Below the pieces are notes generated by a model. The model did no database searches. It saw nothing but the letters and a program-made list of their open reading frames with translations, and had not been told where the DNA came from. From Anabaena sp. 4-3 (GTDB lineage: Bacteria; Cyanobacteriota; Cyanobacteriia; Cyanobacteriales; Nostocaceae), in assembly GCF_001597745.1 (NCBI RefSeq), contig NZ_LUHJ01000050.1:1-50038 (forward strand): a DNA stretch of 50,038 nucleotides, in the 5' to 3' direction. This document shows positions 8,783-17,400 of this stretch, in pieces; positions within the stretch are counted from its first letter, which is position 1, and the number at the start of each line of letters is the position of its first letter. Made by a program: the position numbers and the translations under genes.

Positions 8783-9022
8783 ATGGCAACAGTAATGAAT
8801 AAAGCTGAGTCGAATACAGGCACTAAAAACGAACACTTCGATTTGATTAGTGTGATTTACCACTCTCTCGAAGGTGCCGCAGTCTATGAACAATATGTTC
8901 AAGATGCTAATGCCTGTGGAGATAAAGACTTAGCCAACTTTTTCCAAGAGGTAAAAGATACGAATTGCCGACTAGCAAATCGGGCAAAAGAACTATTAGG
9001 ACAGCGTATTAGCAAGAGCTAA
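8783..9022 (+). CDS. Small conserved-type helical protein (ferritin-like half)
   Basis: A 79-residue acidic protein. After a short polar N-terminus come two amphipathic helices, HFDLISVIYHSLEGAAVYEQ and DLANFFQEVKDTNCRLANRAKELL, reminiscent of half of a ferritin or rubrerythrin four-helix bundle (Glu and His in the first helix, Glu in the second), so it would act as a dimer or more. I do not recognise a named family and metal binding is speculative. It has a good AGGAG ribosome binding site, a long structured leader and its own terminator, so it is a real, separately expressed gene. Confidence 0.8.
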   Translation: MATVMNKAESNTGTKNEHFDLISVIYHSLEGAAVYEQYVQDANACGDKDLANFFQEVKDTNCRLANRAKELLGQRISKS

Positions 9023-9043
9023 TCTTTTGCGGTAGATCACCAC

Positions 9044-9091
9044 AGGCAGGAGGAAGAAGTTGACATATCTTCTCTCCTCTGCCTTTTTTAT
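9044..9091 (+). terminator. Rho-independent terminator
   Basis: The imperfect stem GGCAGGAGGAAGAAG / CTTCTCTCCTCTGCC is followed by TTTTTTA, 20 bp after the stop of the small helical-protein gene. It ends just before the convergent acyltransferase stop. Confidence 0.8.
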
Positions 9092-9099
9092 GAGGTATT

Positions 9100-9945
9100 T
9101 TAACGTTTTTGATGGAGCATTACTAACTGATCTAATTCTTGCTGCATTTTACTTTTAACTAATTCATAGCATTCATTGACATACTGGCGATCGCTCGCTG
9201 CTTCTGTGCCATACCGGGCAAACACAATTGGTGGACACACCCGTGTTTGAATCGATACTGGGAAGGGAATGTTGGGTAATGGCCCGATAGCTAATCCCCA
9301 AGGCAAACCTACATAAATGGGAAATACTTCGGGATCAACATTAAATAACCAAGGCATCCCCCACTCATGCAAGCGTTGCATGAATTTGTATAAATCAGCT
9401 AATACAATTAGTGTATCATGCGCTCCATAAGAAATCGCCGGTACAATTGGCACATTTTCCCGTAATGCTAGCTTGATAAATCCTTGTCGTCCAGCAAAAT
9501 AGATTTTGTTACGCAAAGAATGCGGTCGAAAAACGTCTTCTGCGCCACCGGGATAGACTAGGACACTAGCACCAGAACGTAAAGCGGCGATCGCCATTTT
9601 CGGATGTGCGATAATCGCACCAGTCTTAGCAATCATTTGCGCTACTTGGGGGGTAACTTCCCAGACTTTCGGGTGCATTAACCCATAAACAGGCCGTTCT
9701 ACGCCAAATCGGCAAAACCAGTCATACATCATCATCAGCATATCCGGGGCTGCTAGTCCGCCATTGTGGGAACCGACGATTAAGACTTTTTCCTGTGGGA
9801 TGTGATGCCAGCCACTGGTTTGCACGCGAAAATAATAATGGTATAACAGACCCAACAGGGGCATGATAGATTGGATAAACTGGGGATCTCGCTCATCCAA
9901 AGACCATCCGGGTTTAGTGTTTTGGTGATGTTGCTTTTGTAACAT
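9100..9945 (-). CDS. Lysophospholipid acyltransferase (PlsC/LPLAT-like) family protein
   Basis: Membrane-associated glycerolipid acyltransferase-like protein. The acyltransferase blocks are present in order: GSHNGGLAAPDM (His and Asp of block I, spaced more widely than the classical HX4D), a downstream YPGGAEDVFRP block resembling the PGGxxE motif of DGAT/TMEM68-type enzymes, and NVPIVPAISYGAHDTL. Length 281 aa, with no long membrane span beyond a short hydrophobic N-terminal part. It probably acts on acyl-ACP or acyl-CoA with a lysophospholipid or glycolipid acceptor; the exact substrates are not predictable. Transcribed alone on the minus strand. Confidence 0.82.
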   Translation of the reverse strand: MLQKQHHQNTKPGWSLDERDPQFIQSIMPLLGLLYHYYFRVQTSGWHHIPQEKVLIVGSHNGGLAAPDMLMMMYDWFCRFGVERPVYGLMHPKVWEVTPQVAQMIAKTGAIIAHPKMAIAALRSGASVLVYPGGAEDVFRPHSLRNKIYFAGRQGFIKLALRENVPIVPAISYGAHDTLIVLADLYKFMQRLHEWGMPWLFNVDPEVFPIYVGLPWGLAIGPLPNIPFPVSIQTRVCPPIVFARYGTEAASDRQYVNECYELVKSKMQQELDQLVMLHQKR

Positions 9946-10070
9946 TCAGGCATCTTAGCAAAGTCAAACGGGAAAAAGCAAAATTGGTCACAGCAGCTAC
10001 AATCCCATGATCATTTTAGCCTGCCCTACGGGAGACTCCAGAGATGAATTAATCAGAAATGTCGTGTAAT

Positions 10071-10994
10071 TTAATTATTTTGACGGTTTTCTGGCAAATA
10101 AGGAACACCTAAACTTTTTGGAGGTGTAGATTTACCAGCGAGTCCGAGTAAGGCGAATAAGGCGATCGCATAAGGTAACATGACTAGAAATTGATAAGGG
10201 ATATTCACACCCAAGCCTTGAATGCGTAACTGTAAAGCTTCCGTCCCGCCAAACAGCAAACAAGCTAAACTAATACCGAGAGGATGCCATCTGCCAAAGA
10301 TAACGGCGGCGATCGCAATAAATCCTTTACCTGCACTCATCCCTTCACTAAAGAATTGTACCTGCACTAAAGCTAGATAAGCTCCTCCCAAACTGGCAAG
10401 ACAACCACTGAGAATTACAGCACAGTATCGCACCATTGCCACTGATACCCCAGAAGTCGCCGCCGCTTGGGGATATTCCCCCACCGCCCGCAAAGTTAGA
10501 CCAAAGCTGGTATGATATAAAACATAAATACTTGCAAGCACCACCGCCAGCAAAAAATAGACTAGGATATCTTGCTGAAATAATAACGCGCCGAGGATGG
10601 GAATATCAGCTAACCCAGGCATGATTATCGGTTCTATTCCTGGTAGTCTTTGAGTGCTACTACCGTTAAATACTAACCGCGCTAAAAACGAGGTGAAGCC
10701 AGCCGCTACTAAATTAATCGCTAACCCGGAAACTAATTGGTCAACGTATAAAGTTATACTTAAAAAAGCATGGAGTAATCCGACTAAACCCCCAGTTAGC
10801 AAGGCGGCTGTTACTCCCAGCCAGGGATTACCTGTGTAAAATGTGACAGATGCGCCTGTGAAAGCTCCTGTTAACATCATGCCTTCTAAGGCGATATTTA
10901 GCACTCCTGAGCGTTCTGAGTACATCCCCCCAAGGGCTGCAAAGGTTAGGGGTATGGCTAAACGTAAACTGGCGATGAGGTAGTCAGAAATCAT
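10071..10994 (-). CDS. BMP-type nucleoside ABC transporter permease (NupQ/YufQ-like)
   Basis: Integral membrane permease of the branched-chain amino acid/ribose/nucleoside (BPD_transp_2) class, with 8-9 hydrophobic helices over 307 aa. The N-terminal GGMYSERSGVLNIALEGMMLTGAF is the hallmark of the second permease of BmpA/Nup-type nucleoside importers. The cytoplasmic coupling loop GLTLRAVGEYPQAAATSGVSV is present. It is the last gene of the minus-strand operon, 43 bp after the other permease. The gap is occupied by a repeat. Confidence 0.9.
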   Translation of the reverse strand: MISDYLIASLRLAIPLTFAALGGMYSERSGVLNIALEGMMLTGAFTGASVTFYTGNPWLGVTAALLTGGLVGLLHAFLSITLYVDQLVSGLAINLVAAGFTSFLARLVFNGSSTQRLPGIEPIIMPGLADIPILGALLFQQDILVYFLLAVVLASIYVLYHTSFGLTLRAVGEYPQAAATSGVSVAMVRYCAVILSGCLASLGGAYLALVQVQFFSEGMSAGKGFIAIAAVIFGRWHPLGISLACLLFGGTEALQLRIQGLGVNIPYQFLVMLPYAIALFALLGLAGKSTPPKSLGVPYLPENRQNN

Positions 10995-11002
10995 AAACTT
11001 CT

Positions 11003-11055
11003 TTTTAAACGCGGAGGTTCGCGGAGGGTACTTTGCGTTAAGCCTCTGTGTTACT
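11003..11055. repeat. Dispersed CGCGGAGG/CCTCTGTG repeat between the permease genes
   Basis: The sequence resembles the dispersed Nostoc repeat built from AACGCGGAGG and GCCTCTGCG motifs, also seen at 16165-16195 and 23035-23085. Its right part overlaps the last codons and the stop of the permease gene ending at 11038, so the repeat supplies that protein's C-terminus. Confidence 0.55.
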
Positions 11056-12096
11056 TTGTGTTTTGATTCTGATTTTTGTTTCGATGGCGAGGCTGATGGC
11101 GATAAATAGGACGGTTAATCCTTGGATGGCGTACACTACGGTTAGGGGTACTCCTGCGCTGCGTTGCATGACGTTGGCACCACTGCGAAGGGTGGCGAAA
11201 AATAGGGATGTTAAGATGACTCCGCTAATACTACCACGACTTAAGAAGGCGATCGCAATGGCATCGAAGCCATAACCGGGTGAGATTTGTTCAAATAAGC
11301 GATACTTTAAGCCCATGACTTCTGATGCGCCGGCTAATCCGGCTAAACCACCTGCTACAGCCATGACTAGGATGATGGTGCTTTCTACGGAAATTCGGGC
11401 GTAACGGGCGGCTATGGGGTTGAATCCGACGGCGGCGATTTGGTATCCTAGGGGCGATCGCTCTAATATCACCCACAAGATCCCGGCGGCTATTAAACTC
11501 AGCACGATTCCAGCATGGGCTAAACTTTGGGGTAAGATGATTGGTAGTTGTGCTGATTTCGCTATGATTGGTGAGTAAGGACTGGGTGCGGCTGGTGCTT
11601 TTAAGGGATGCTGTACTAGGTAGCTCACTAAGTTGACGGCGATGTAATTGAGTAGCAAGGTGGTGATCACTTCGTTAATTCCCTTGACTGCTTTGAGATA
11701 ACCAGGTATTCCACCCCACACTGCACCAAACAAAAATCCAGCGCAGAGTGCTAAGGGTATATGAATCAATGCAGGTAGTTGGGGAGTGTATAAACCGATT
11801 AATGTGCTTCCTAATGCACCAAGGTAAATTTGTCCTTCGCCACCGATGTTAAATTGACCTGCTTTTAGTGCTACTAATACGCCTAAGCTGGTAAATAGCA
11901 GTGGTGTCATTTTGGTGAGGGTGTTCCCTAAGCCGAAGTAGGTAGTCAGGGATTCTTGAAATAAGGCTGTGTAAGCGGTGATGGGGTTTGCACCTGCTAG
12001 GGCAATGAGAATTGCACCGACTATCAGGGCGCAGGTAATGGCAATTAGGGGTGATAATATTGGTAGCAGGAATTTAGCACGCTTGGTTTTGCTCAT
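11038..12096 (-). CDS. BMP-type nucleoside ABC transporter permease (NupP/YufP-like)
   Basis: First permease of the nucleoside-type importer, 352 aa, with about nine hydrophobic helices. Recognisable segments are LIALAGANPITAYTALFQESL, LGVLVALKAGQFNIGGEGQIYLGA (the family's NIGxEGQ motif) and the coupling loop GYQIAAVGFNPIAARYARISV. The C-terminal residues KTQSNTEA lie in a dispersed repeat. It pairs with the permease at 10071-10994. The spacing to the ATPase gene is broken by a histidine-phosphatase gene. Confidence 0.9.
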   Translation of the reverse strand: MSKTKRAKFLLPILSPLIAITCALIVGAILIALAGANPITAYTALFQESLTTYFGLGNTLTKMTPLLFTSLGVLVALKAGQFNIGGEGQIYLGALGSTLIGLYTPQLPALIHIPLALCAGFLFGAVWGGIPGYLKAVKGINEVITTLLLNYIAVNLVSYLVQHPLKAPAAPSPYSPIIAKSAQLPIILPQSLAHAGIVLSLIAAGILWVILERSPLGYQIAAVGFNPIAARYARISVESTIILVMAVAGGLAGLAGASEVMGLKYRLFEQISPGYGFDAIAIAFLSRGSISGVILTSLFFATLRSGANVMQRSAGVPLTVVYAIQGLTVLFIAISLAIETKIRIKTQSNTEA

Positions 12097-12189
12097 GATG
12101 CGATGGTTGCTACCCCTCTACTTCCAAAAATCAGTGTCGAGCAATATCTGGAATGGGAACTTTTACAAGAATGGCTTTATGAATATTTG

Positions 12190-12219
12190 AACGCAGATGG
12201 ACGCAGATAAACGCAGATA
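12190..12219. repeat. ACGCAGAT(G/A)(G/A) tandem repeat
   Basis: Three copies of a 10-bp unit (ACGCAGATGG, ACGCAGATAA, ACGCAGATAG) lie just outside the 3' end of the phosphatase gene. The same unit recurs at 28903-28937. Confidence 0.7.
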
Positions 12220-12229
12220 GTTTTATCTG

Positions 12230-12868
12230 TTATGTTCCCTGACGGCAGCGAAGATGCTCTGGTATGTGATGGCGATCGCCTAATGTTTCTAATAGGGGGC
12301 CATTTACGTCAAATTTTACCATACTTACTGACGCTACTAGAATATTTACTCGGTAGCGATAGCGTCCTAAATCAATTCCTAGTAAACTGCAAAGCATAAT
12401 CCGAATCGTGGCTTTATGGGAAACTACTAAGACGTTACCTTGGGGATGTTTTTCTTGAATTTCCGCAATTACTGGCATAGAACGGTTAGCAATCTCTACC
12501 GCCGTTTCTCCACCTATGGGTGCGTTCCAAGCGGGTTCTGTCATCCATTTTAGATAGTTTTCTGGGTAGTTCTCTTGAGCAAAGGATTTACTCTTGGTTT
12601 CCCATTCGCCATAACTACCTTCTCTGATTCCGTCACGCAATTGCATATCCATTCCAATAGCTTCACAAAGCGGTTTGGCTGTTGCTACTGTGCGCTTCAT
12701 CGGGCTAACATAGACGGCTTCCCACTTCAATTTTTGATATGTATTGGCAAAACTCTCAGCCATCTGTATTCCTTCTGGTGTTAATTCTGCATCAGTTGCA
12801 CCGCAGAAATTACCACTTTGACTAAAGGTAGTTTCTCCATGTCGCAGTAAATATAAATTGAGTGTCAT
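12230..12868 (-). CDS. Histidine phosphatase (phosphoglycerate mutase-like) family protein
   Basis: Cytosolic 2H-phosphatase fold. The catalytic His10 lies in LLRHGETTFSQSG, the second arginine in SPMKRTVATA, the acid in REGSYGEWE and the second histidine in VVSHKATIR. Length 212 aa, ATG start. It lies between the ATPase gene (146 bp upstream) and the permease gene (134 bp downstream) of the BMP importer on the same strand. It could dephosphorylate a sugar or nucleotide linked to the imported compound, or it may be an inserted housekeeping gene. Substrates in this family cannot be predicted from sequence. Confidence 0.88.
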   Translation of the reverse strand: MTLNLYLLRHGETTFSQSGNFCGATDAELTPEGIQMAESFANTYQKLKWEAVYVSPMKRTVATAKPLCEAIGMDMQLRDGIREGSYGEWETKSKSFAQENYPENYLKWMTEPAWNAPIGGETAVEIANRSMPVIAEIQEKHPQGNVLVVSHKATIRIMLCSLLGIDLGRYRYRVNILVASVSMVKFDVNGPLLETLGDRHHIPEHLRCRQGT

Positions 12869-13013
12869 GGTTTGTATGGCAATTGAGATTTAGGAGTTTG
12901 TGCAAGAATAAACTACCATCAATCTGGCAATCCATTATGTGATACTAGGACAAACTCATCAACTAAAAAAGTCAATCAACCACAAAATTGGGAAATCAAA
13001 GTTTCAGCTTATA

Positions 13014-14486
13014 TTAGATGTTTTCTCTTGTCATCCCCCCAGCCATTAATAAACCAATTTCTTCTACTGTGGCTGTGTCTGCATCTAGTATCGTCACAAA
13101 CTCACCTCTGTAGATTACCGCAATGCGATCGCTCATGGCGATGACTTCTTCTAACTCAGTCGAAATATACAATATTCCGGCACCGCGATCGCGTTCTGTT
13201 AACAAGCGTGAATGTACTGCACCTGTCGCGCCTACATCTAACCCCCTTGTCGCTTGCATGGCGACGATTAAATCGGGTTCTCCTGTCAATTCTCTCGCCA
13301 AAACTACTTTTTGCTGATTTCCCCCGGAAAGTTGACTTACTTGTATATCTTCCCCTGTCGCTCTAATATCAAATATTTGCATGGCGTTTGTGGTATGATG
13401 TTTAATAGCGGCCGATTGCAATAAAAAACGACGACAAAACGGTAAGTTTTTAAAAGCTTTTAAAATTAGGTTTTGGGCAATATTAAACTGCAACACTAAA
13501 CCCATTTTTTGTCTATCTTCGGGTATATATCCTACTCCCTTCCTCGCTGGTAATTCAATTTTCCCCGTCTTTATCTTTCTTAAACCTGTTATCGCATCGG
13601 CTAATTCTTTTTGTCCATTTCCATCTACACCCGCAATCCCTAAAATTTCCCCGGCGTGTAGTTGAAACGACACATCACGCACAGCCAAAACACCCCTATC
13701 GTCTGCAACTTGCAAACCCTGAACAGATAATATTACCTCTCCCGGTGATGGTGCAGATTTATCAATTTTTAAAGCAATTTCACGCCCTACCATTAATTCT
13801 GCTAACTGCTGCGGTGTTGCGTCTTGAGTGTTTGTATTGGCGATGACTTTACCCCGTCGCAATACTGTCACCGTATCGCAGAGATTTATCACTTCTTCTA
13901 ACTTATGACTGATAAAAATAATTGTGTTACCAGCAGCAGCTAATTGGCGTAAGATATTAATTAATGATTCTACTTCCGGTGGTGTGAGAACTGCCGTTGG
14001 TTCATCGAGAATTAATAGTTTAGCTTGGCGATACAGCACCTTGAGAATTTCTACTCGTTGTTGGATACCGACGGGCAAATCTTCTACTTTCGCTTCTGGG
14101 TTAATTTCTAAGCCATAAGTTTGGGATAATGCAGCTATTTCCTGTTGTTTTTGGCGGAGATTTAACCGCCAATTGTTTGCTGTACCTAAGATAATATTTT
14201 CAGTGACAGTTAACTGCGGTATCAGCATAAAATGTTGATGAATCATGCCAATACCCAGTTTAATCGCTTCATGAGGTGAGTTGATTTTAACTGCTGTATC
14301 TTGCAGATAAATTTTTCCAGCATCAGGTTGATATAGTCCACTAATAATATTCATTAAAGTGGTTTTTCCTGCGCCATTTTCACCTAAAATTGCATGAATT
14401 TTGCCAGTGTCAACATTCAGGCTAATATTATCGTTAGCCACAAATGAGCCAAAGCGTTTGGTAATGTTTTCTAAACGTAAATCCAT
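13014..14486 (-). CDS. BMP-type nucleoside ABC transporter ATP-binding protein, two NBDs (NupO/YufO-like)
   Basis: Tandem ABC ATPase driving the importer. The first domain (about residues 1-230) has Walker A GENGAGKTT with Lys41, the Q-loop region MIHQHFMLIPQLTV characteristic of this family, and Walker B LLILDEPTAVLTP. The second domain has the family-typical degenerate Walker A GVDGNGQKE, the signature LSGGNQQKVVLAREL, and a Walker B region LIVAMQATRGLDVGA without the classical DE. One site is thus catalytic and the other is atypical, as is normal for sugar/nucleoside importers. 490 aa. Its ATG follows the TAA of the lipoprotein gene with no gap (TAAATG), so translation is coupled. Confidence 0.93.
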   Translation of the reverse strand: MDLRLENITKRFGSFVANDNISLNVDTGKIHAILGENGAGKTTLMNIISGLYQPDAGKIYLQDTAVKINSPHEAIKLGIGMIHQHFMLIPQLTVTENIILGTANNWRLNLRQKQQEIAALSQTYGLEINPEAKVEDLPVGIQQRVEILKVLYRQAKLLILDEPTAVLTPPEVESLINILRQLAAAGNTIIFISHKLEEVINLCDTVTVLRRGKVIANTNTQDATPQQLAELMVGREIALKIDKSAPSPGEVILSVQGLQVADDRGVLAVRDVSFQLHAGEILGIAGVDGNGQKELADAITGLRKIKTGKIELPARKGVGYIPEDRQKMGLVLQFNIAQNLILKAFKNLPFCRRFLLQSAAIKHHTTNAMQIFDIRATGEDIQVSQLSGGNQQKVVLARELTGEPDLIVAMQATRGLDVGATGAVHSRLLTERDRGAGILYISTELEEVIAMSDRIAVIYRGEFVTILDADTATVEEIGLLMAGGMTRENI

Positions 14487-15542
14487 TTAAGCTGTTGCTT
14501 TTTTCACACAACGAGTAGTTTTACCTGCGTCTTGACAATTTTCAAAAGTAATTTTTTTATCTATAATTTCTTGCTTGACTTGTAAAGCATTTTGTTGTAT
14601 TTTTTCATTAGCTGCAACACCAAATTTACCTAAAGTCAATATATCTGGTCTTTCTAAGCCAATTTTATAGATTTGTCCGGTGATTTGTTGGTTTTTAACT
14701 AATTCTGCTAAATAAGAAATTGCTATATCTAAACGTTTAACCGCACTGGTTAACACGGCTTGTGGTGCGACATCTAGCTGGTCTTTGGTATTACCAAAAG
14801 CGTAAATATTTTTATCGCTGGCTGTTTGTAAGACTGCGGCTGATGCACTATCTAACCATTGATAAATTACGTCTACATCGGCAGAAATTAAAGCAAGTGT
14901 GGCTTCTTTAGCTTTAGCAACATCATTCCAATCACCTGTGAAGGTTGAGACAATTTGAATGTTAGGTTTAACAGATTTCGCGCCTAATTCAAATCCTCGT
15001 AATTCGTCTTGAGTTGCGGGGAATTCTTGCCCAGCAATATAAGCTAATTTATTAGATTTAGTGACAGATGCGCCAATGATGCCACATAAATAACTACCTT
15101 GCAGATGGTCTATTCTTAAAGAGGCGATATTTTCACCTTGAAGATTGCCATTTACACCGACAAAAAAGGTTTTAGGAAACTGTGGGGCGACTTGTTCAAT
15201 AGCTGCGTCAAATTGTCCACCGTGGGCGAATACTAAATTATAACCTTTACGAGCAAAGTCTGTTAAAACTTCTGTTTGGTCGGCTTGGGCGACTTGTTCG
15301 ACATAGGCGACTTCTGCATTTAGCTGTTGTTTAGCTAAGTTTACCCCTTCATAACCAGACTGATTCCATGCTTGATCGGTGATAACTCCAGGGAGTGCGA
15401 TCGCTATTTTAAACCCTGCGTCGCCACTTGTCGCTGTTGGTGTTTGCGTTTGGTTACTACTACAAGCTTTTAATAGCAAGCTGGTAGCAAAGGTAGCTGA
15501 ACCATATACGAGAAATTGACGACGGCTAAAATTGCAAGTCAT
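14487..15542 (-). CDS. BMP family (PnrA/TmpC-like) substrate-binding lipoprotein
   Basis: Periplasmic ligand-binding lipoprotein of the BMP family, whose characterised members bind purine nucleosides. The N-terminus has an RRQFL Tat-like motif (residues 7-11), a hydrophobic stretch and the lipobox LLKAC with Cys27. The mature domain starts FKIAIALPGVITDQAWNQSGYEG, the typical BMP opening, and continues with DLVFAHGGQF-type and FVGVNGNLQGENIASLRID segments. 351 aa. It is the first gene of the minus-strand importer operon. The 167-bp divergent space to the DoxX gene must hold the promoter. Confidence 0.92.
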   Translation of the reverse strand: MTCNFSRRQFLVYGSATFATSLLLKACSSNQTQTPTATSGDAGFKIAIALPGVITDQAWNQSGYEGVNLAKQQLNAEVAYVEQVAQADQTEVLTDFARKGYNLVFAHGGQFDAAIEQVAPQFPKTFFVGVNGNLQGENIASLRIDHLQGSYLCGIIGASVTKSNKLAYIAGQEFPATQDELRGFELGAKSVKPNIQIVSTFTGDWNDVAKAKEATLALISADVDVIYQWLDSASAAVLQTASDKNIYAFGNTKDQLDVAPQAVLTSAVKRLDIAISYLAELVKNQQITGQIYKIGLERPDILTLGKFGVAANEKIQQNALQVKQEIIDKKITFENCQDAGKTTRCVKKATA

Positions 15543-15709
15543 ATACTAACCTAAAAATTTATAGTCATTTTAGTTATGAGAATACTTTAAGGTCGTAAGT
15601 GTAATTTGTGAAGATGTGCGCTGATTTTCTGACTGTTGAGTGAGGACAAATTAACTTCAGGTAGTCACACTGAAACAGTATAGGTAAACACAGAATTTCG
15701 GGAAAATCA

Positions 15710-16153
15710 ATGCACAAGCGTAAAGAACTCTTACGGGTGATTTTGGCTGTATCTCTAATCATAGTTGGAATTACACATTTTGCCGTTCCCCAACCATACG
15801 TTAAAATTGTACCGCCACAACTTCCCTACCCGTTGGGTTTGGTTTATCTGAGTGGCTTTTATGAAATTTTAGGCGGTATTGGCTTGTTAGTTCCGCCTGT
15901 GAGTCAAGCCGCAGCTTGGGGTGTAATTTTGTTATTTATTGCGGTTTTCCCGGCGAATATTAATCAGGCTGTGAATCATATTAAGATAGAAAATATACCC
16001 TATTCGGATTCTATTTGGTTTCAAGTGATTAGACTGCCTCTGCAAGCGGTTTTGATTGCTTGGGCTTGGTGGTATACGCAACCGTCTGATAGGGAAATTC
16101 AGGCTTCTTTGATTCCTCGTGAGTGGAAATGGTATGCTGATGTTGATGAGTAA
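15710..16153 (+). CDS. DoxX family membrane protein
   Basis: Small four-helix membrane protein of the DoxX-like group. The order of features fits: VILAVSLIIVGITHFAVPQPYVKIVPP, then LVYLSGFYEILGGIGLLVP and AAAWGVILLFIAVFPANINQAVNH, the last with the family's PANI/H pattern. Length 147 aa. The role is unknown; relatives are linked to redox or detoxification complexes. It starts at ATG 15710, divergent from the BMP lipoprotein gene, and is followed after 61 bp by the ureidoglycolate-lyase-like gene on the same strand. Confidence 0.85.
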   Translation: MHKRKELLRVILAVSLIIVGITHFAVPQPYVKIVPPQLPYPLGLVYLSGFYEILGGIGLLVPPVSQAAAWGVILLFIAVFPANINQAVNHIKIENIPYSDSIWFQVIRLPLQAVLIAWAWWYTQPSDREIQASLIPREWKWYADVDE

Positions 16154-16164
16154 GGGTATGATTT

Positions 16165-16195
16165 TTTCACGCAGAGGCGCAGAGAGAGAGTTTAA
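16165..16195. repeat. Dispersed CACGCAGAGGCGCAGAG repeat
   Basis: A short copy of the widespread Nostoc CGCAGAGGCGCAGAG repeat lies between the DoxX and AllA-like genes, just upstream of the AllA-like ribosome binding site. Confidence 0.6.
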
Positions 16196-16214
16196 GAGAG
16201 AGGGGTTGGTTTTT

Positions 16215-16709
16215 ATGAGTATGTCGTCAGTGGTGCAGCAGTTACGGGCGGAATGGATAACGTCAGAAAATTTTCAGCGTTATGGACAGGTGATTTTTGC
16301 TAGTGCAGATGGTAAGGTTTTTGATGGGGAAGATGCACAGTTAAATTTGCAAAATGGTACGCCACGTTTTTATATTATGCGGTTAAATAAGCGGGGTACA
16401 AGGTTTCATAAAATTACTCGTCATCTGCAATGTACGCAATGTTTGGGTTCTTTAGAAGGGAAGGATTGGTTAATTGCGGTGTGTCCTCCTTATAATGATT
16501 TAGATACACCAGTTTTAGCAGAAATGGCGGCTTTTCGTATCCCTGGAAATTGTTTTATTAAGTTAAATGAAGGTACTTGGCACGCTGGGCCGTATTTTGA
16601 TCATGATGTGGTAGATTTCTATAATCTAGAATTAGCTGATACGAATGTAGTTGATCATTTCACTCATGATTTTCTCAAGAGTCAGCAATTAGAATTTGAG
16701 ATGGTGTAG
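16215..16709 (+). CDS. Ureidoglycolate lyase (AllA-like) family protein
   Basis: Cupin-fold protein resembling ureidoglycolate lyase, which releases urea and glyoxylate at the end of purine/allantoin degradation. Family-like features are an N-terminal ITSENFQRYGQVI stretch, RFHKITRHLQCTQCLGSLEGK in the position of the AllA RH..GSQ segment, and PGNCFIKLNEGTWHAGPYFD near the C-terminus (family pattern GTWHxP). The open frame extends upstream through a repeat to 16119, but ATG 16215 with AGGGG ahead is the sensible start (164 aa). Its closeness to the BMP importer and Mo-hydroxylase genes supports a purine role. Sequence identity to proven AllA looks low, so another small-molecule role is possible. 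Confidence 0.75.
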   Translation: MSMSSVVQQLRAEWITSENFQRYGQVIFASADGKVFDGEDAQLNLQNGTPRFYIMRLNKRGTRFHKITRHLQCTQCLGSLEGKDWLIAVCPPYNDLDTPVLAEMAAFRIPGNCFIKLNEGTWHAGPYFDHDVVDFYNLELADTNVVDHFTHDFLKSQQLEFEMV

Positions 16710-16731
16710 GTGGTTTTCAGTTCACTAGAAT

Positions 16732-17373
16732 TTAAGAAACTGTGGAACTGAGGATATTGAGACTGATTTTAGCAGCTTCTCTGACATCAGGGTGTGACTC
16801 TTTCAGCATTAATTCCTGTAAATTAGGAATTACCTCTGGATTATCTAATTCTCCTAATTCATCAGCTGCGGTTTCACGTACTATATAATCAGGGTCGTTG
16901 AGACTTTTGACTAATAAACTTAAGGCTTGTTGAGGATATAACCGTCTCATAAAACGCAATACACTACTTCTTACATAAGGAGATAAGTGATAGCGTAGTT
17001 TTAAAATACTGTCTTTTACAGGTTCTCTAACTTTTAACCTACTTAAACCATCTATTGCTTCCATGACTATTAATGGACGCTCGTCTTCAAGATAACTCTT
17101 AAGTAGGTAGAATAAATCAGTATCATCAGAAGAATTATCTAGTGGTGTCTCTGTTAATGCAAATAAAATAGCTTGTAATTGTTCTGTATTTGCATTGTTA
17201 ATTTCTTGCAGTAAGAAATTCTTGCCAGCAACCTCATCTTGAGATTTAATTAGGTGTGCTACTTCTTGATAGTACAACGCTGCATCTTCTCCTGGCAATG
17301 GAGGAGAGTGAAAACTTTTCTTTAAATCTTCGATGTTGAGGTTATCGAGTTCTGGGTAAAAACTTACAACCAT
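16732..17373 (-). CDS. HEAT-repeat protein
   Basis: A 213-residue all-helical protein. Its C-terminal half contains at least three HEAT-like units: the ERPLIVMEAIDGLSRLKV region, SPYVRSSVLRFMRRLYPQQAL, and DPDYIVRETAADELGELDNPEVIPNL followed by HPDVREAAKISL. HEAT proteins of this size serve as protein-binding scaffolds, phycobilin lyase relatives or immunity proteins. None of the lyase-specific features is obvious here. A 74-codon gene ends 27 bp upstream on the same strand, so the two form a likely operon. Function unknown. Confidence 0.82.
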   Translation of the reverse strand: MVVSFYPELDNLNIEDLKKSFHSPPLPGEDAALYYQEVAHLIKSQDEVAGKNFLLQEINNANTEQLQAILFALTETPLDNSSDDTDLFYLLKSYLEDERPLIVMEAIDGLSRLKVREPVKDSILKLRYHLSPYVRSSVLRFMRRLYPQQALSLLVKSLNDPDYIVRETAADELGELDNPEVIPNLQELMLKESHPDVREAAKISLNILSSTVS

Positions 17374-17400
17374 ACTACTTCCCCCATTAATTTATCTATC

